A stretch of DNA of 64,000 bases. Origin: Pictodentalium vernedei. Its lineage: Eukaryota > Mollusca > Scaphopoda > Dentaliida > Dentaliidae. The stretch's first letter is position 1, and each line of letters starts with the position of its first letter. Of this stretch, positions 1-9,955 are shown piece after piece. The DNA lies in contig CM062289.1 of the NCBI GenBank assembly GCA_031216915.1, positions 441,759,587 to 441,823,586 on the forward strand, read 5' to 3'. A program made the translations under genes and the position numbers. Below the pieces are notes generated by a model that made no database searches, was not told the origin of the DNA, and worked only from the letters and a program-made list of their open reading frames with translations.

Positions 1-37
1 AAGTGTCGTCTGCTTTCCGTGTTAGGTAAAGGGTTAA
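1..37 (-). mobile_element. pb-A foldback element, cut by window edge
   Basis: Shows only the terminal part of a pb-A copy: AAGTGTCGTCTGCTTTCCGT followed by the family end GTTAGGTAAAGGGTTAA, whose last four bases are the TTAA target border. The rest lies left of the window. Confidence 0.8.
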
Positions 38-59
38 ATTGGTTTCAACAGAGAAAAAT

Positions 60-734
60 AGGCCTGGCGTTTTCAGGAGAGCGATTTATTCACTCGCCTA
101 CTGCTCGCCTTAAAAAAAAAATAAGGAGGGCGAAAACTAGCCCTGCTGGCCTTAGAAAATAATGATCACTATAACCGCCTATTCCTAAAATCCACATCTT
201 TTCAGATCTTTGTTATGTTAGTGGTCTCCGTAAGACGGCCACACTGCCCCCTCCCATACCTCCTGGCCTTGCCGAGGCCCGGATGTGTGGGAGGGGCAGT
301 GTAACCGTCTCACAGAGACTACCTTATTAGCAGCACCAAATAAAAAAGAACAGTGCCCTTTAGGTAGAATTCATTAACCCTTTACGTAACATGGAAAGCA
401 GACGATACTTGCAAAATAAATTCTTGAATAACTGATTTTTTTCATTTTTTGTCTCAAAAACATAGGTTATGACCCCTCGTTGGAACGAGCTCGACGAGCT
501 CGTTCCAACGAGGGGTCATAACCTATGTTTTTGAGACAAAAAATGAAAAAATAATGAAAATTAATTGGCTGTTTTTGAAAATAGCGCTGGCCGGTTTTGG
601 CCGTTACGTTGGGTAAAGGGTTAATAGAAAAACTTCATCTTGCCACTTTTAGCTTTTGCTAATCTCTCGCCTAGGCCATGCGAGGGGGGTGGGGGGATTT
701 TTAGCCCTCCTGCATTTTTAAGAATGCGAGGCCT
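60..734. mobile_element. Element M, copy 1, split by a pb-A insertion
   Basis: Non-coding repeat bounded by short inverted ends (AGGCCTGGCRTT on the left, the complement of AATGCSAGGCCT on the right). Its halves match the uninterrupted copy at 12801-13172, including the GAGCGATTTATT and CACAGAGACTACCT blocks. A pb-A element occupies 374-624 inside it. An extra inverted GC-rich hairpin near 235-305 is shorter in the other copy. The superfamily is not clear from the ends. Confidence 0.75.
374..624 (+). mobile_element. pb-A foldback MITE (piggyBac-type ends) inside M
   Basis: Starts TTAACCCTTTACGTAAC and ends GTTGGGTAAAGGGTTAA: inverted ends bordered by TTAA on both sides, the duplication and CCY-type end typical of piggyBac elements. 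The core at about 450-540 is a near-perfect hairpin centred on GAGCTCGACGAGCTC. There is no open reading frame, so movement would need an enzyme supplied elsewhere. The matching empty site is at 13050-13053 in the second M copy. Confidence 0.9.
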
Positions 735-829
735 GGAATAATGGTCAAACATTCAAACGGGCTAGGGCAAAATTGTAAAAAACTTTGGTACTTTTATACT
801 GCTCTTCGGGAAAATGTCAGAAGTTTGCG

Positions 830-1510
830 AAGTACATGATAATGTGCATGTCCTGTGGTTCGTATCAGATTCGAGGCGGAGACTTGAATGGGATCTCAAC
901 GAGCCGGCTTTGCCGGCGAGTTGTGATTACATTTTTGGACACCACCGAGAATCTGATACAAATCACAGGACATGCACATTATCATGATAATTCATTAATC
1001 TAACAATTCTGTCACTTAAACATATTAAATTTTAACCCTTTACCCAACGTAACGGCCAAAACCGGACAACGTTATTCTCAAAAGTCGCCAATTAATTTTC
1101 ATTATTTTTTCATTTTCTGTCTCAAAAACATAGGTTATGACCCCTCGTTGGAACGGGCTCGTCGAGCTCGTTCCAATGAGTGGTCATAACCTATGTTTTT
1201 GAGACAAAAATGAAAAAAATTAGTTATTGAAGAATTTTTTTTTGCCAGTGTCGTCTGCTTTTCATGTTAGGTAAAGGGTTAAATTATTTTTAAACATTTT
1301 TGGGACATAATGTTCGGTCGATCACTTAAACGCACGTAGAATGTATCCATGCGCATGTTATGATAGCCCGTGGCGCTACCGGAAACGAGTCGTTTATATG
1401 ATATGGAATCAGAATGAGTCGTCCATATGATACGGAATCGGAACACATTATATGGTACGTACCGTTTCTCGTGGTTTTCAGGCCAAAATTTATATGATTG
1501 TCACTTATCC
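830..1510. mobile_element. Element L, copy 1, split by pb-A
   Basis: Repeat that recurs in opposite orientation at 45565-46410. It contains a 160-bp palindrome (829-990) with arms around ATGTGCATGTCCTGTG and centre CGGCTTTGCCGG, then a stretch with the GGGACATAATG and GTACGTACCGTTTCTCG blocks. A pb-A copy interrupts it at 1032-1282. The site that holds element K in the other copy is intact here near 1454-1466. Exact ends are not resolved. Confidence 0.65.
1032..1282 (-). mobile_element. pb-A foldback MITE inside L
   Basis: Reverse-oriented copy: begins TTAACCCTTTACCCAACG and ends GTTAGGTAAAGGGTTAA. The central palindrome spans about 1120-1215. The L copy at 45565-46410 has a single TTAA (46206-46209) at the equivalent place, so the TTAA pair here is a target duplication. 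Confidence 0.9.
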
Positions 1511-2198
1511 TTAGTGTTAAATTTGCTGGCGGATTTATGAAATTAAGGGGAGCTGAATTTCTCGTAAATATCTTCCAATGAGAAAATGGCCAGCCAGTGT
1601 CAGTGATAGGTAGAAAATGTAAAGAGAGGACTCGGGCTGTTCAGTAGAGATAAAAACACTTCAATGTTTATTCTAGAATTTTTTTGTGTTTGCTGGGTTA
1701 CATAGAGGAAGTTCATATGTTACTTAGAAACTGAAAACAATCAGGAAGGGTTAATTGGAAAGTATTATGCGCATGTTGCGCCTTAATTCCATCGAACAAA
1801 GTTTAAATATTTACTGATAAGTTATATTTTTCCTCGCCACCGGCCCTGCAAACATTTCCCAGAAATGCATGTACAATCGACAAACTGCAAACATTTCCCA
1901 GATATGCATGTACAATTGACAAACTGAATGTTTGGTCCATTTATTTGTGGCTTACGGGTGTGGTCTATTCTTGACGTGGAATATATTAACGGCCACATTC
2001 AGGGTGTGAGAACAACAGTGATGACTAAATGAGCCATCGGAGTACTTCGAATGAGCGTGAGACAAAATGTTCCCAAGCAAAAGTTCTCGGGTCAAAAAGT
2101 CCGAAAAGTAGATAAAATGATTTCCTTCTTGTGAATCATTTACCAAACACAAAGGATATAGAACATTTTTATTTTAATTTTTGTTTTTTTTTCCAAAT
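1511..2198. repeat. Non-coding stretch with a 39-bp tandem duplication
   Basis: No gene was recognised. At 1848-1926 a 39-bp unit beginning TGCAAACATTTCCCAGA is present twice in tandem with few differences. The rest is AT-rich sequence without a recognised repeat. Confidence 0.6.
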
Positions 2199-2313
2199 AT
2201 TTCAAATAATTTCAATAAAATCTATCTTGTGTCTCCTTCATTGGAACGAGCTCAACGAGCTCGTTCCAATGAGGGGTAACATGATATGGTTTTGCTGAAA
2301 TGATTTGAAGATA
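2199..2313. repeat. pb-B-like hairpin without terminal repeats
   Basis: Palindrome with the same GGAACGAGCTC..GAGCTCGTTCC head as pb-A. Its arms read towards ATCATGTTACCCC and AACATGATATGG, as in the pb-B copy at 36197-36445. No TTAA or CCCTTT ends are seen, so this is a decayed or end-less relative. Confidence 0.6.
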
Positions 2314-3479
2314 TTTTTTTTCAACTGATAAATTTAAAAAATTACACGGATGGATACAACCGATTGTATCAACATCAGGGACGCCTGAGCCTATTGTGTG
2401 TGTGTGGGGGGGGGGGGGGGGGCTAAAAAATGCCTCTTTGATGAGTTCAAGCTCCCATGGGGCAACCATGGTTCGCCCCGCGGTAATGAAAATTTTGACA
2501 AATTAGTCCCAAAACACAATTTCCTTGCATTCAGTACAATTTTAACGCAGAAACACTGAGTCCTCGTGGGCAGAAAGTTTCAAAATCTAGATCGAGAACG
2601 TCCCCTGGAGCCCGTTAAACAAACTTGTGTATCTGACGATTAAGCATGTCAAACGAGATCATACAAAGCCGAAAAATAATTCAAATTTGTCATAAGTTGT
2701 TACTTTGTTAGAAGGATTACCCAAAATAAGTGTTGTTAATTGGCGAAATAGACTGTACAGATCGCTTCTGAGGAACATACTCGGCGAAAAAAGCAAGGGG
2801 AGGGGGAGAGGGGGCTGAGAGAAAGGGGAGCAAGGCGCCATTTGCAACCTATATTTTTTGCAGTGTATGCTACTCACTTTATAGGACCTCCGCCCACGCG
2901 TTGGTTCCGGTTCCTATTTTACCAGTCAAACCGAACTTGTTTACCGCAGAAAATAAACACGGCTACACTTTCCGGGGTTCCCACGGAAGTTTTGGAAGCC
3001 CTGATGTGAGTTACTCTATGGGTTAAACATGGGATGTATTGCGCATTGAGTTAGCAATAAATGAAATCATATACATTTCAACGTCATCTGTACATTGAAC
3101 GAACAGTTACATTTATTTGCATTACTTTATATTACACCCAAACCTTATCTTGGTAAACGATCGACACAATAATCGAAAAAGATGGATGAGGGAAAAAGTA
3201 ACTGGCTATTTGTTGAACAAACAATAGAAGTACAAAGTACATTTGTACTTGTCTCCTTAGCATCATCAGCTGTAACAGTTGTTACTAATGATCAAGTCAT
3301 CTCAGTCCAGAGGCGGCGGAACGATTTTCAAAGTGGGCTGGATCGAGAGATGGATGGTCGTCGGTATGAAAATTTTAAATTCCAGGGTCCCCGAACCCCA
3401 ATTTCCATGCATCTGAGTGGATATTTTGAGATTTTTCAGGAGATGTATTTGAAAGATTTCACACTTTGAGAGCCGTTAA
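2314..3479. other. No recognised gene or element
   Basis: Contains a poly-G run (about 2407-2422) and several short open frames, including one at 3182-3469. None resembles a known protein and none has supporting context. Confidence 0.5.
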
Positions 3480-3590
3480 AAAACGTCGGTAAAGCATACA
3501 GGTGAGGTCTATTTATCAGCTTTGGTCGTAACGACCAAAGCTGATAAATAGACCTCACCTGTATGCTTTACCAGACGTTTACAGCAATTA
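3480..3590. repeat. Foldback hairpin, about 50-bp arms
   Basis: Arms AAAGCATACAGGTGAGGTCT and its complement, with the centre around TTTGGTCGTAACGACCAAAG at about 3522-3541. Nearly perfect, with no coding content. No second copy was noticed. Confidence 0.8.
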
Positions 3591-3884
3591 TACAGTCTGT
3601 GGAATATCTTGTCTGGGAGTTGATTTGGTACCTGTATGTCTGTAAGATTACAATCTACTTCAGTTAACCGATTTTTTTAACAGTCTGTATACATTTTAGC
3701 GTTTGCTGCCACAAATTCAAAAAATGATCCGAAATCCATCAAAACTGAACCAGTACGAGTGAAACATAGCTGGCAAAAATACGGGGGGAGGCTCTGGACC
3801 CGCCGCTTGTTTCACCAGTCATTGGTTGTGTTAAAATATATGCATACAAAAAAACATGGCCGGCAAAAAAGTGGAGGGGCTGAA

Positions 3885-4035
3885 AGTTTCTAGAATTGTA
3901 TTTTCTAGTTATGACTATAAATGGGTTAAAATGAATCATTAGCATTTTAAAAGATTTGACAATTTGCCAACTGGCTAATGATTCATTTTAGTCCGTTATA
4001 TTAATAGGTTGAAAGTACAATTCTAGAAAATACAG
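3885..4035. repeat. Imperfect inverted repeat
   Basis: AATGAATCATTAGC and GCTAATGATTCATT face each other, with outer arms built on TCTAGAATTGTA and TACAATTCTAGA. Arm homology is interrupted, suggesting an older foldback insertion. Confidence 0.65.
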
Positions 4036-4368
4036 TTGTTAAAGTTTTATACCATTTGCTCCTGGTTTCCCCAGATTTTTTTCGTTTTTCAGAGGAATCA
4101 ACCTTTTAGTAAGTTGTAGTTGTTTTTATTTGATTAAATGTATCCAAAAAAACAAAAATATTTGGGGCTTCCAGTTGATTTATACGGTATTCATTTAAGT
4201 TTTGATATCATTTACTACTGTCCTCGCAGTTTATTTCACTGTCACGCTAATGTTCATTTTTCATGTTTTAAACGTATATTTCAGACAGAATTTGTCGGCA
4301 CAATATAGCCTCTACTGCTGATGTGGCGTTAAGCCCCAATGAATAATATTAATAATATACTTGTTACG

Positions 4369-4700
4369 TAATAATAATAACACTTTGTCCAACCGCTGAT
4401 CTGTAGCGGTTCTGTATGAGAAGGCCTTGATTGTAGCTGTGTTCGGAAATGTCGCTCCCCACCCGCGCCACCTATCTCTTTTCAACACCCAGAAACCAAA
4501 CGTTTGTTACTATCCCGTAATTCTTTCTCCCACTTTCTCTGATGAGCAAACTAACCTCCTCCTTTGTATTACCCAATAACCGCATATCCTTCCTTCTCTC
4601 ATTCCAGGTCCCCATAAGACTCTCGGCAAATCTTCTTCTGCCAGACAGATATTTTTGGCATTCTAATAAGAAGTGCTCCAGGGTCATCGTTACTCCCTTG
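4369..4700 (-). pseudogene. LINE-W 3-prime fragment
   Basis: The minus strand encodes the C-terminal zinc-knuckle-like region of the LINE-W protein: TLEHFLLECQKY followed by degenerate W-family sequence. It ends in the family 3-prime end, GCGGTT..TCTGTATGAGAAGGCCTT and an (ATT)n tail at 4369-4383. It is heavily 5-prime truncated, as is usual for LINE copies. The same end is seen at 13499 and 29658. Confidence 0.75.
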
Positions 4701-5239
4701 AACTATTTTTACTCCCCTGAATGCGCATGTGTGTAAACAGTGGTAAAGATGACAATCTAAATTACTATAGCGATCTATGGGAGAAAAATGAAAACTTTCA
4801 TTTGCCACAATTTTCTTTTTTTTACATAATGGACGGACATATGATCAAATATTTTATAACATACTTTTTAAAATGGTAGCAAATACGTTTTGTTAAAATT
4901 AGTTTTTAATGGTTCCATTTTTGTTTAAAATTTTGACTTTTTATCCCAGTACATCACCTTATTAATTTGTTAGAAAAGACTGAGGCGGGTAACTTCAAAG
5001 TCCTAAATGCGTACTAAATCCTTATGAGAAACTTTGGACGGACATAAATTTGATTAAAGCAAAAATTAATCTTCTTTGTTCTGTAAACATAATTTGGATA
5101 TGTTATTGTTTTAAAGGTTCCATTTAACTTTGAAAAGTGGTCTTTTTTCTCTATTTGTGACCTCACGACAGATAATACCTCTCCTCCTTGGAGACAATTA
5201 CATGTCAAATACTAGACTTTATGATTCTGGAGAATCATG
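4701..5239. other. No recognised gene or element
   Basis: AT-rich sequence without a convincing reading frame or repeat. Short imperfect hairpins such as GATTCTGGAGAATC near 5222 are present. Confidence 0.45.
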
Positions 5240-5366
5240 GCTTTTCCCAATGAGATTCCATGATTCTTCATGACCCCACAGTGTCTGATGAATTGTTTTT
5301 AACTGTCTCACTGAAGTTCCTTCATTGATGTTATGAGAAATGTGAATATAGTAGTCTCAAATGACT

Positions 5367-6326
5367 TGGCTCGATCCTAATTAACACCATAATTATGGAA
5401 ACACTGGAATTACCAGCGCGACTGAAGAGAACAATAGCAGCTCTGGGCATCTCTTGCCCTGTCACCTGGACTGTCCGGGAGACAGGCAAGAGAGTCCATC
5501 TGAACTTGGAGTTCGTCATTGAAGAGCACAACACCGCCACACCTTCTTCGGGGAGAGGTAGCACCTTTTGTGAGAGGAACCCCTCTCACACTGGTCCTCA
5601 CCCGAAGAAGCCTGGACCTGGCCCTGAAAAGAAGAAGAGCAAGAAGAAGAAGAGTCTGTCCACCAAGCGCCGGGATTCCAGGCGCCTGGAGGCCTTCCGG
5701 AATAGGAAGAAAGAGGTGAGCGAGAGGATGGAGGTCCTGGAGGCAGCTGCCAGTTCCCGTCCTAGTCCCACTAGTACACCCAACCAACTGCCAGCTCCTG
5801 AGCCGGTACTGTTGGATGAGGAACGTCTGGTGGAGACTGAGGAGGAACCGGAGGTTGCCTTTTCACCACCTTCCACCACTCACTCCTCACTTCCTTCTCT
5901 ACCGGACAGCCCGGGTGTGTCAATCTCAACAACACAGCCACCTAAGTCTGCAGTCACCGCCGAAGAATTAAGGAGAATAATATAGATGGGAAGGCGAGCA
6001 GTTGAGATGGGAAACCGAATCGCCTCCGAAACCCACGAGTTCAGGGAACAATCCAAGGCAGATCTCAAAAAGAAATTAGACGCAATCCATTCACCAAACT
6101 CAACACTAAACTCAATATTGTCGACTTCCACATCACAATCTCAACCAACTCCAAAGAAAAAGAGCCGGAAGAAGCCTAGATGGGGTTAAGCCACCTCCCT
6201 CCTTCCTTTTCCTCCTCCACCGCGCCTTGACGTCCTACAACAACAACAAACAGCTAACGAGGGTCGAAAGGGGCTTGTCCTCCAAATCGTCCCTGCGCGC
6301 CTTCGGCGCATCAAACCATTTCGTTC
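5367..6326 (+). mobile_element. Retroposed segment with 13-bp target duplication
   Basis: A 960-bp insertion flanked on both sides by GTCTCAAATGACT (5354-5366 and 6327-6339). The R340 repeat continues on either side and the uninterrupted sequence exists at about 10405-10420. A 13-bp duplication fits retrotransposition by a LINE machinery better than cut-and-paste elements. It carries the ORF1-like frame at 5395-6189. There is no clear poly(A) tail; the segment ends ATTTCGTTC. Confidence 0.7.
5395..6189 (+). pseudogene. ORF1/gag-like protein of unrecognised retroelement, one in-frame stop
   Basis: An ATG-started frame of 196 codons meets TAG at 5983-5985 and continues in the same frame for 67 more codons to 6189, giving about 264 codons with a single nonsense change. 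The N-terminal part (METLELPARLKRTI..) is followed by a very basic, Lys/Arg-rich middle (KKKSKKKKSLSTKRRDSRR) and a Pro/Ser/Glu-rich region. The C-terminus is basic again (KKKSRKKPRWG). This composition suits a nucleic-acid-binding ORF1-like protein, but no RRM, zinc knuckle or RT motif is seen. Assignment as ORF1 rests on the flanking 13-bp duplication and composition, and is inference. Confidence 0.5.
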
Positions 6327-6984
6327 GTCTCAAATGACTCAGTTGATAAGAAAATTGTTTAGGTAAAAAACATCATTAACGGTGGAGTGGGCTAATATCA
6401 ATATCGTCGTCCGACAAGTTAATGACCCACAAAAGGAGTTATGTTTGTTTCACACATACCCACTGAGTGCTGTGTCTATTTGAAAATGGTCCATTTTATC
6501 TCAAATGCATCCAAAATATTGATGTCTGGCTGTTTGTAGAGGGTTAACAAGTACTAACAGGAATATTTTTCCATGCAACTTGTAATGTCACACTAAGAAC
6601 TGCAAATGGCCATTTTTTCTTTAAAATCTTCCAAGATGTTTTCAGAGAAATCCCTGCGCATATGCTCTTTTCCAATTCAACGTGACGAAATGCGACATTC
6701 ATGTCGCTCTTCATGGAAAGTGATGCCACAACTATTCATGAACAAGGAGTGAAAATTTCATGGAAATCTGCCTAGAATTGGTTGAGATATGGTGTTTTGG
6801 AGAGAGGAGGTAATTGTTTGAATTTGGTCCTTCCTTTTCAAGCCAGTTCGAAAAAAGACGTCGGGAATGGGCGCAGAATCCTTCAGTGCCTCCTCGCTGG
6901 AGTAAGTCCACTTAAATGTTACAATTGTGTGTGACTGGTGGAGAGTTGACTGTAAATGGAAGTTGCTTCTTTAAGACAGCCACC

Positions 6985-7805
6985 AGGGACCCCAACACAA
7001 CCTTTAAACCTTCGAGAATCTCAGAAGTTTAAAGTCAAGAGAAATTGGTGGTGATTGGGTTTCTGGCGGGCAGGAAAAGATTGACGAAGATTTGCATATT
7101 GGACATTAAAATAGCACTTCAGACATACACGAACGGTGTTCAGACCGCTGGAGGCAGCGACTTGAAATTTTCAGAACTTGTTCTACGAACCCTGGCCGAC
7201 ATTTTGGGATCTGTTTGGAGTGTCCGGACCGCGTGGCAAACACCACGCATCGCTTGGAATGTGAGAGTACTATTCGTCCCGACTCTATCAGTTTAGAATG
7301 GACACGGGCAGTGTTGTAGACGACTGTAGAGCTGCGATTGAGCATAACGTCCCAGGTTTCGGTGCCACATTGCCTAACCAGCCCCAAAAGAGCGGCGGGG
7401 GAGGGGTATCCTGACACTATCTTTAAACCTTAGATAATCGTCAGAAGTTGAAGTGAAAAGAAATCGGCGGTGAGTAGGTTTTTTGGCGGGTAACGATTAA
7501 CGAAAATTTGCCAATTAGACATTAAAATTGCACTTCTCACAAACATGAAGCGTGTCTAGATCGCTGAAGGCAGCGACATCTAATTTTCAGAACTTGTTCT
7601 ACGCACCCTGGCCGACATTTTGGCATCTGTTGCGAGTGTCGAGGCCACGTGAAGAACACCACGCATTGCGTGGAAAGTGAGAGTACTATTCGTCCCGACT
7701 CTATCAGTTTGGAATGGACTTGAGGACTGTTGTAAACTACTGTAGAGCAGCGATTGAGCATGAAGTCGGAGTTTTTTGTGCCAAATTGCCTAACCGGCTC
7801 CAAGG
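6985..7805. repeat. R417 tandem duplication, two units
   Basis: Two head-to-tail units of about 417 bp (6985-7397 and 7398-7805). They share CTTTAAACCTT, CAGCGAC, TTCAGAACTTGTTCTACG, CCTGGCCGACATTTTGG and GAGAGTACTATTCGTCCCGA. Divergence is substantial. Open frames within it on either strand are not conserved between units, so it is treated as non-coding. Confidence 0.75.
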
Positions 7806-8243
7806 TATGATTTTTCGTCTGTACATCGCCCAGATCGACTGTAGTTTATACCGTTACTATACGTTGAAGTAGCCTTTTGTCATTTTCGCCACTTTCGCCC
7901 CAGATTTGAGAGTACCTTCCTTCAACCCCATTTTATAGCAAAATCTAGCCATGCTCCCAACAACGCCCTCTCCCCGTCGGCCCGGGTGCTTCTAAAAATA
8001 GAAAGGTCAATGAGTAGGGGCCCGTTAGCAAACAAACGGGTGCACGGCAGGTGTACTTGGTGAAAAAACAGTTGTGTGAACATCCCCAGAAGTGAAAACC
8101 TATGCTCAGTGGCTGTAATCAAGATGTTAATTTAGACTCCCATTACGGCCAAGATACTACAGAATGCAAATGGGTGGGTGGCGGGCATCATCACTGGATC
8201 TAATGTTGTATTTCATGTTTTCTTTATATTCTATTTATTTTTT

Positions 8244-8247
<4 letters not shown>
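7806..8247. other. No recognised gene or element
   Basis: No supported coding sequence or repeat family was seen before the CT microsatellite. Confidence 0.4.

Positions 8248-8300
<53 letters not shown>
8248..8300. repeat. (CT)n microsatellite
   Basis: About 26 uninterrupted CT dinucleotides directly upstream of a retroelement-like 3-prime tail. Confidence 0.95.
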
Positions 8301-8306
<6 letters not shown>

Positions 8307-8503
8307 ATTTGTGTTTGTCTATAATGTTTATAATATTTAGATTTTGCTAGATTATGTTATTTATGGAATACGTTCTGCCATATTGTAAATTATTAGTCAT
8401 AGTCACCGTACAGGAACGGAGGGGCTTCTAAGTGGTAAGCACTTGTCCTCCAATCCTGATTTGCATTGTCAAATGGCAAATAAAATATGTTTAATCTAAT
8501 CTA
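8301..8503 (+). mobile_element. Likely retroelement 3-prime end
   Basis: Ends with GCAAATAAAATATGTTTAATC then a short TCTAATCTAA-type tandem tail. The preceding CACTTGTCCTCCAATCC resembles the TTGTCCTCCAAATC near the end of the retro-segment at 6278. Short tandem 3-prime tails are typical of CR1/L2-like LINEs and the SINEs they mobilise. No coding part remains. Confidence 0.45.
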
Positions 8504-9529
8504 ACAGTAGGTGTGTGTGTGGGGGGGGGGGGGGGCATGTGTCCTACGTAAACAATCAGCAGGGGGCAGGTGTCCTAGGTAAAATAAACAGCATGGGGGG
8601 GGGGGGGGGGATGTCCCCGCTAATTAATTTTAATAGCAGGCAGTTGTTCATGGGGCAGGTGTCCTAACCCACTGGTACTTGGCCTTGATGGAAATAACAT
8701 TTCAACAAGAAACAACGGGAAACTTATTTGCAATAAAGCTGCAAATATAAACTTGATTTTAGGACCATTCCATGGACATTTTAAAGCCTACTGCGATATC
8801 AGTGTTTCTTACTCTCGTACTTTCACTACACCGCAGTATTTTACCCGAGTCGAGTTCTGACGTCATGCAGTTTGACCGACATGCTTTCAATTTTGTTATT
8901 GACAACAACATATTTATAATTTCGTGCTTACTGATCCGAATTTTGAAAACGACACACGCAATCGCGAAAGCGTTTTCTGAAAAACACGATTCTGTAAAAG
9001 GTTTTAGTGAAATTTGATTATTTTTTTTATTTTCAATTTCGATGGCTCTTGTCGAAAAGGTGCTAATCACTGATCGTCCCAAACGAGATCAAAGACACGC
9101 CGTAGTTTAATAACAGACAGAGAATCTTCTAAGAATATACATGCGCAATCCTAAAATGCAATAAATCAAGTGTTTTTTCACGTTTTATGAGAGAAATATG
9201 TCCAATTGTATCATTGAATCATTTTTAGGTATATGTGGGTGAGAAATTTTCTATACGGACAAAATACAGGCTAAATAAAATATTTGCCATCATTTTCCGC
9301 AGACGTATTTTTGTCTTTGCTTCTTGGGGAAATTTCTTGCTGCTAAATACAACGAAGGTGTGTTATTTGATGTGGTCAGAACCGTCAGGTGGTCGGGTCC
9401 GAAACCGCACCTCGCAGAAGATTTAGTGGGGGGTGTCGATTTTACAAGTAATGTAGGCAGCGTACACAGCATGGGCTGTCTGTCTTTAATCCGACAAAAC
9501 AGGGTTAAGGCTTGGTTTTTTGAATACCC

Positions 9530-9532
<3 letters not shown>
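8504..9532. other. G-rich short tandem repeats, then unannotated sequence
   Basis: At 8508-8670 a short unit built on GGGGCAGGTGTCCTA is repeated three to four times with poly-G runs (about 8520-8535 and 8594-8611). From 8670 to 9532 no gene was recognised; open frames on both strands at 8759-9082 overlap each other and lack family features. Confidence 0.5.
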
Positions 9533-9588
<56 letters not shown>

Positions 9589-9942
9589 TTGGTGTTTAAG
9601 GTCACGTACTTCTGCACAATGGCTAATCGTGACCGTGACAGTTTTAGAGGTGGAGGAAGCCGGAGTACCCGGAGAGAACCACCAAGCATCGACGAGCAAC
9701 TGTCAGCTCCTCAACATTCTCACTCTGTTCAGGCTCCGCTCAGGCAGGGTTACAGAGGTTGAAGACATGTGTACCATCGACGTGCAGTATGCCTTAGTAC
9801 ACGGGGACATCGTGCGCCCATGTCGGCAACCGGGCCAAAGTGCCTTGCCCAAGGACACAACGTGAGTCGTCCCGGACGGGGATCGAACTCGGGACCTCTA
9901 GCATAGAAGTACAACAGTCTACCACTGAGCCACCACGCTCCC
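9533..9942 (-). mobile_element. SINE-t: tRNA-headed SINE inserted in R340
   Basis: The minus strand starts with a tRNA-like head ending at 9942: GGGAGCGTGGTGGCTCAGTG (A-box region), then GAGTTCGATCCCCG (B box). The shared body with CCTTGGGCAAGGCACTT-type and GTACTGCACGTCGATGG-type blocks follows, then a long (TAAA)n tail at 9533-9590. Flanking TTGAATACCCTTA (9520-9532 and 9943-9955) is a perfect 13-bp target duplication within R340 sequence. RNA polymerase III transcription and LINE-dependent mobility are inferred from the class. Confidence 0.85.
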
Positions 9943-9955
9943 TTGAATACCCTTA

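Larger units (their letters stand above)
5240..6830. repeat. Diverged R340 unit, interrupted by a retro-segment
   Basis: Segments 5240-5366 and 6327-6790 together match the second unit of the R340 array (10300-10800). Shared blocks include ACAGTGTCTGATGAATTG, GAGGGTTAACAA and ATGCAACTTGTAATGTCACA. The insertion at 5367-6326 separates them. Non-coding. Confidence 0.7.

Noticed and set aside
3182..3200. ATGGATGAGGGAAAAAGTAACT as first dispanin exon with phase-1 donor
   Set aside because: The phase would fit the 22120 exon, but the exon would be 16 bases long with a weak donor and 19 kb away, and nothing else supports it.
5410..5879. Minus-strand open frames opposite the ORF1-like segment
   Set aside because: Shadows of a GC-rich plus-strand frame; no independent features.
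6985..7805. Coding sequence in the R417 repeats
   Set aside because: Frames on both strands are not conserved between the two units.
8759..9082. 107-codon minus-strand and 81-codon plus-strand frames
   Set aside because: Overlap each other on opposite strands; composition is unremarkable and no family was recognised.
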